This document shows, piece by piece, positions 60,905 to 64,000 of a stretch of 64,000 nucleotides of DNA. Source of the DNA: Thaumasiovibrio sp047250365 (GTDB lineage: Bacteria; Pseudomonadota; Gammaproteobacteria; Enterobacterales; Vibrionaceae); assembly GCF_047250365.1 (NCBI RefSeq), contig NZ_JBLBVL010000005.1, positions 124,001-188,000 of the forward strand, given 5' to 3'. A program made the position numbers and the translations under genes. Positions within the stretch are counted from its first letter, which is position 1. The number at the start of each line of letters is the position of its first letter. Below the pieces are notes generated by a model. The model was not told the DNA's origin and ran no database searches. It was given only the letters and a program-made list of their open reading frames with translations.

Positions 60905-60947
60905 TTGATTGAAAACAATACTTACTAGATTCATTTTGTGTTTTAAT
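60905..60947 (+). promoter_or_regulatory. Predicted FNR-type class II promoter of feoABC
   Basis: TTGATTGAAAACAA (60905-60918) matches the FNR consensus at 9 of 10; TTTAAT (60942-60947), 23 bp on, is a good -10. The box would be centred near -42. feo is FNR-activated in E. coli. Confidence 0.6.
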
Positions 60948-60956
60948 GCTTGTAAT

Positions 60957-60975
60957 AAGAATGATTCGCATTAAG
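60957..60975 (+). promoter_or_regulatory. Predicted Fur box of feoABC
   Basis: AAGAATGATTCGCATTAAG matches the 19-bp Fur consensus at 12 positions, with AATGAT and CATTA halves. It begins a few bases after the predicted start and touches the feoA ribosome site AAGG. Confidence 0.65.
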
Positions 60976-60983
60976 GCTATGGG

Positions 60984-61208
60984 ATGAGACTGACTGAACT
61001 GAAAGATAATCAGGTGGCACATGTGGTGAATATGAGTCGTTTACCAGCGACAACACGCAAGAGATTAACAGTCATGGGCATGTTGCCGGGGACAGAAGTG
61101 ATGGTTGTCCGTCGCGCCCCATTGGGTGACCCATTACAAGTTAGGGTTCGAGGTGTTGATTTGGCGATTCGTAAAGCATTGGCACAAGATGTCGAGGTGC
61201 AGGCATGA
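60984..61208 (+). CDS. feoA: Ferrous iron transport protein A
   Basis: 74-residue SH3-like cytosolic protein, RLTELKDNQVAHV and LTVMGMLPGTEVMVVRRAPLGDPLQVRVRG visible. Needed with FeoB for Fe2+ uptake. AAGG lies 7 bp before the ATG; stop overlaps feoB start. Confidence 0.97.
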   Translation: MRLTELKDNQVAHVVNMSRLPATTRKRLTVMGMLPGTEVMVVRRAPLGDPLQVRVRGVDLAIRKALAQDVEVQA

Positions 61209-63472
61209 CTTATCAAGTAATGACGGTTGGTAACCCTAATTGCGGAAAGACGACGTTATTTAACAGTTTAACAGGTGCTAAACAGCATGTTGGTAACTGG
61301 GCTGGTGTCACTGTCGAAAAGAAGGTTGGGCAATATGAGTGTAAAGGTGACACGTTTTTCCTTACCGATCTCCCCGGCATTTATCATCTTGATAGCAGCG
61401 ATGCGAACAGCTTGGATGAAATGATTGCCTCCCGAGCGGTTATTGATGCAAATGCAGATATGATCATCAATGTAGTGGATGTCACGACCTTAGAGCGAAG
61501 CCTATATACCACAATTCAGCTGCGCGAATTAGGTTGTCCAATGATCGTCGTGCTGAATAAAATGGATAGCCTAAAGCGTGAACGTGCAGAGATTGACGAA
61601 AAACGTCTAGCTAAATCACTCGGCTGCCCAGTGCTCACGGTAACAGCCACCGATCTTGACGCAGTTGAGCAGTTTAAACTGGAACTACACAGGTTATTGC
61701 TCAAAGGCACTCATGTTGAACCGCTGCAGTTAAATTATCGCCAAGAAATTGAAGCGGCCATGGCTGAGATACAACAGTTGGTCGATTGGCCGGCCACCGC
61801 TGCACGCGCGTTCTCTATTCGAGCGATTGAAAATGACCAATTGGTTCTGAATGCGCTGCGTGTGGAGCAAAATGTTGCTATCACCCAGATAAAATCTCAG
61901 CATTTATCAGCGATTGATATTGATATTGAAATCGCAGATACCCGTTACAGTTACTTGCACGAACTTGTGCTGCAAGTGAGAAAAGAGAGTGGAAAATTGA
62001 GCCGCCGCAATACGGCGCGGCTTGATCAGTTGATGCTGCACCGTATTCTCGGTATCCCCATCTTTTTGTTGATGATGTACCTGATGTTTATGTTTGCAAT
62101 TAACATCGGCAGTGCATTTATTGATTTCTTTGATATTGCTGTTGGCGCTATTCTTGTCGATGGTATTCATCATCTCCTTGATGGACGTTTGCCTGATTGG
62201 GTTGTTACTGTTCTCGCTGATGGCTTTGGGGCCGGTATTCAAACTGTCGCAACATTTATTCCCGTTATTGGCTGCTTGTATTTGGCATTATCAGTAATGG
62301 AGAGTTCAGGATACATCGCACGTGCGGCGTTTGTGCTTGATAAGTTAATGCAAAAGGTAGGATTACCCGGCAAAGCCTTTGTTCCTATGGTACTTGGTTT
62401 TGGTTGTACGGTGCCTGCGGTGATGGCAACGCGAACACTAGAGCAAGAGCGAGAACGTAAAATGGCGGCGGCGATGTCTCCCTTTATGTCTTGCGGTGCA
62501 CGTCTACCGGTTTATGCATTGTTTGCTGCGGCCTTTTTCCCGCAAAGTGGTCAGAACTTAGTGTTTGCCCTCTACCTTGTTGGTATTGTTGCCGCCATTT
62601 TCACCGGACTTATCTTACGCCATACGCTTTATCCAGGGAGTAGCGATAGCTTTGTTATGGAGTTGCCTGACTACGAGATCCCAACCTTACGTAATGTTGG
62701 TTTGAAAACATGGCAGAAGTTAAAGCGCTTTGTTCTTGGTGCAGGTAAAACCATTGTTCTAGTTGTTGCAGCGCTTAGCTTTTTCAACTCGTTGGGTGTT
62801 GATGGTAGCTTCGGCAATGAAGACAGTGATAATTCGGTGCTTTCTCATGTCGCCCAAACGGTTACTCCAGCACTTAGCCCTTTAGGTGTTGAAGCCGACA
62901 ATTGGCCAGCGACGGTGGGTATTATTACCGGTATTTTTGCCAAGGAAGCCGTGGTCGGAACACTAAATAGTCTTTATACGGCCGCTGACGAAAGTGATGA
63001 TGAGGCGTTCGATCTAACAGCAAGTTTAACAGAGGCAGTGACTAGCATTGTTGAGAACCTACAAGCCTTGAGCTTTTCAGATCCGTTAGGGCTCGATGTC
63101 GGAGACTTGTCAGATTTAGACCTAGTGGCAGACGAGCAAGAAGTCGACACCTCTGTCTTCAATCGTTTGGCGCAGTACTTTAGCTCGGCGGGTGCGATTG
63201 CTTACTTACTGTTTATCCTACTCTACACGCCTTGTGCCGCTGCGATGGGAACATATGTAAAAGAGTTTGGGCGGCCATTTGCCCTGTTTGTTGGTGGCTG
63301 GACACTGCTACTCGCCTATAGTGTGAGCACATGGTTTTATCAAATCGCGACGTTTACGCAACACCCTGGTCAGAGTACGTTTTGGATTGGCTTGTTTGCA
63401 GTGATCAATAGCTTGCTATACGCTTACTTGAAGCAGTATGGGCGACGACAGTTGGTTGCGATCGAAGTATGA
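61205..63472 (+). CDS. feoB: Ferrous iron transporter FeoB
   Basis: 755 residues. The N-terminal G domain has GNPNCGKTTLFNSLTG, DLPGIYHL and LNKMDSLKRE; a helical GDI-type domain follows (~165-255); the membrane part starts at ~280 with two Gate motifs including VPMVLGFGCTVPAVMATRT and MSPFMSCGARLPVYALFAAAFF. Carries Fe2+ across the inner membrane with GTP hydrolysis. Overlaps feoA and feoC by 4 bp each. Confidence 0.98.
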   Translation: MTYQVMTVGNPNCGKTTLFNSLTGAKQHVGNWAGVTVEKKVGQYECKGDTFFLTDLPGIYHLDSSDANSLDEMIASRAVIDANADMIINVVDVTTLERSLYTTIQLRELGCPMIVVLNKMDSLKRERAEIDEKRLAKSLGCPVLTVTATDLDAVEQFKLELHRLLLKGTHVEPLQLNYRQEIEAAMAEIQQLVDWPATAARAFSIRAIENDQLVLNALRVEQNVAITQIKSQHLSAIDIDIEIADTRYSYLHELVLQVRKESGKLSRRNTARLDQLMLHRILGIPIFLLMMYLMFMFAINIGSAFIDFFDIAVGAILVDGIHHLLDGRLPDWVVTVLADGFGAGIQTVATFIPVIGCLYLALSVMESSGYIARAAFVLDKLMQKVGLPGKAFVPMVLGFGCTVPAVMATRTLEQERERKMAAAMSPFMSCGARLPVYALFAAAFFPQSGQNLVFALYLVGIVAAIFTGLILRHTLYPGSSDSFVMELPDYEIPTLRNVGLKTWQKLKRFVLGAGKTIVLVVAALSFFNSLGVDGSFGNEDSDNSVLSHVAQTVTPALSPLGVEADNWPATVGIITGIFAKEAVVGTLNSLYTAADESDDEAFDLTASLTEAVTSIVENLQALSFSDPLGLDVGDLSDLDLVADEQEVDTSVFNRLAQYFSSAGAIAYLLFILLYTPCAAAMGTYVKEFGRPFALFVGGWTLLLAYSVSTWFYQIATFTQHPGQSTFWIGLFAVINSLLYAYLKQYGRRQLVAIEV

Positions 63473-63702
63473 TCTTAAGAGAGCTGCGCCAATACCTTGA
63501 ACAGAATGGGCGCTGCGAGCGTAGTCATCTCGCGCATCGTTTCGCTTTGAGTCACGACGGTGTCGATACCATGTTGGAGGTTTGGCTCCGCAAAGGGATG
63601 GTTCGTCGTGATATTGTTGGCAGTGAACTGTGTCAAACCGCGACTCAAGTTTGGTATCGTTGGGTTGAAAAGAATGAGATTGGTCTGACTCAGTTACGTT
63701 GA
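63469..63702 (+). CDS. feoC: FeoC-like winged-helix protein
   Basis: 77 residues. A winged helix is seen in MILRELRQYLEQNGRCERSHLAHRFALSHDGVDTMLEVWLRKGMVRR. The Fe-S cysteine cluster of enterobacterial FeoC is missing; only one cysteine (ELCQT) remains in the wing, as known for Vibrio FeoC. It probably stabilises FeoB. Followed by a strong terminator. Confidence 0.9.
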   Translation: MILRELRQYLEQNGRCERSHLAHRFALSHDGVDTMLEVWLRKGMVRRDIVGSELCQTATQVWYRWVEKNEIGLTQLR

Positions 63703-63768
63703 AGTTTTGCCTGGCTATCGGCAACCTGATGAAGGTTGAGAATAACACTCAGTGTTTGTATTAAATTT

Positions 63769-63797
63769 AGCGCCCTCACCCGAGAGGGCGCTTTTTT
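63769..63797 (+). terminator. Terminator after feoC
   Basis: AGCGCCCTC (63769-63777), 6-nt loop, GAGGGCGCT (63784-63792), then six T. Confidence 0.92.
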
Positions 63798-63824
63798 ACT
63801 GTGTCGCTTGATTTAAGGTATAAT
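63795..63824 (+). promoter_or_regulatory. Promoter-like element near the right edge
   Basis: TATAAT at 63819-63824 with TTTACT 18 bp upstream. It could serve a gene beyond the window; the rest to 64000 holds only a 46-codon frame (63854-63994) of doubtful value. Confidence 0.4.
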
Positions 63825-64000
63825 CCTTCTCTTGAATTCATCAAAAGTGATAAATGCTCGATTTTCATTTTTGTGCGGTTGATTGCACTGTAGTTATGCT
63901 TCCTGATGATTTTATTAACCATGAATGTTATCTTGTAACATTCTGCTCCTCAAATGACTGTACGGATGACAACTCGGCGAATATATTACTGTAGTCTGCT

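Larger units (their letters stand above)
60641..60983. other. asd-feoA intergenic region
   Basis: 343 bp: asd terminator at the left, then an AT-rich feo promoter with an FNR-like and a Fur box. A 10-bp palindrome ATGTATACAT lies at 60893-60902. No gene seen. Confidence 0.65.

Noticed and set aside
1..64000. CRISPR array, tRNA or rRNA genes, prophage or insertion sequence
   Set aside because: No regular direct-repeat/spacer pattern, cloverleaf, transposase or phage gene was found on reading the window.

Overview
The window looks like a chromosomal stretch of a gammaproteobacterium of the Vibrionaceae (a Vibrio, Salinivibrio, Grimontia or Enterovibrio type). The evidence is gene order: dgt-like/yfbR/alaA/men genes, dsbB next to a FadR that carries the roughly 40-residue insertion known from Vibrio FadR, yeaG-yeaH-ycgB, yeaD-gapA-msrB-yeaC-ansA-sppA-fadH-ydjA-topB, yejM-yejL-yejK and feoABC. 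I could not run a search, so the genus is not assigned. There is no rRNA, tRNA, CRISPR array, prophage or insertion sequence that I can see; the content is mostly core metabolism with a few accessory modules.

Layout. 1-5.2 kb: a leftward operon of a two-domain rhodanese, a GltD-like Fe-S flavoprotein, a CCG-domain Fe-S protein, a TVP38 membrane protein and a YnjB-type binding protein (cut by the window edge), behind a promoter with an FNR-type box. 5.7-10.6 kb: rhombosortase, TapT-like tRNA modification enzyme, small zinc ribbon, dGTPase, YfbR, AlaA. 10.9-17 kb: menaquinone genes menF-menD-menH-menC-menE, with menB absent from the place where Vibrio normally has it. 17-28 kb: an MFS-acyltransferase fusion with its TetR neighbour, TM2 and Tim44-like proteins, two cysteine-cluster proteins, dusC, a secreted metallopeptidase-like lipoprotein, SEC-C and Nudix proteins, dsbB. 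28-34 kb: fadR and the ycgB-yeaH-yeaG stress kinase block. 34-46.7 kb: yeaD, gapA, msrB, ansA, sppA, fadH (with a FadR operator), ydjA, topB (with a LexA box). 46.7-56.5 kb: a GAF-GAF-GGDEF diguanylate cyclase with a Fur box, yejMLK, a membrane HPt protein plus hybrid histidine kinase pair, and the nitric-oxide-linked ygbA gene behind a perfect FNR-type box. 56.6-64 kb: M20 peptidase with yjiH-yjiG, asd with an unexplained structured leader, and feoABC.

How it fits together. Several modules point to life with and without oxygen: menaquinone synthesis, ferrous iron uptake, the nitrosative gene ygbA and the ynj-like redox operon. Four operons (ynj-like, ygbA, yjiHG, feo) have an FNR-type palindrome about 21-23 bp from a -10-like element, the class II activator geometry. 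Iron links feo and the cyclase (Fur boxes), fatty acids link fadR and fadH, and DNA damage may link to topB. The least explained items are the ynj-like sulfur/redox operon with hairpins in its gene gaps, the split membrane phosphorelay at 52.2-56.1 kb, and the inverted-repeat leader of asd.
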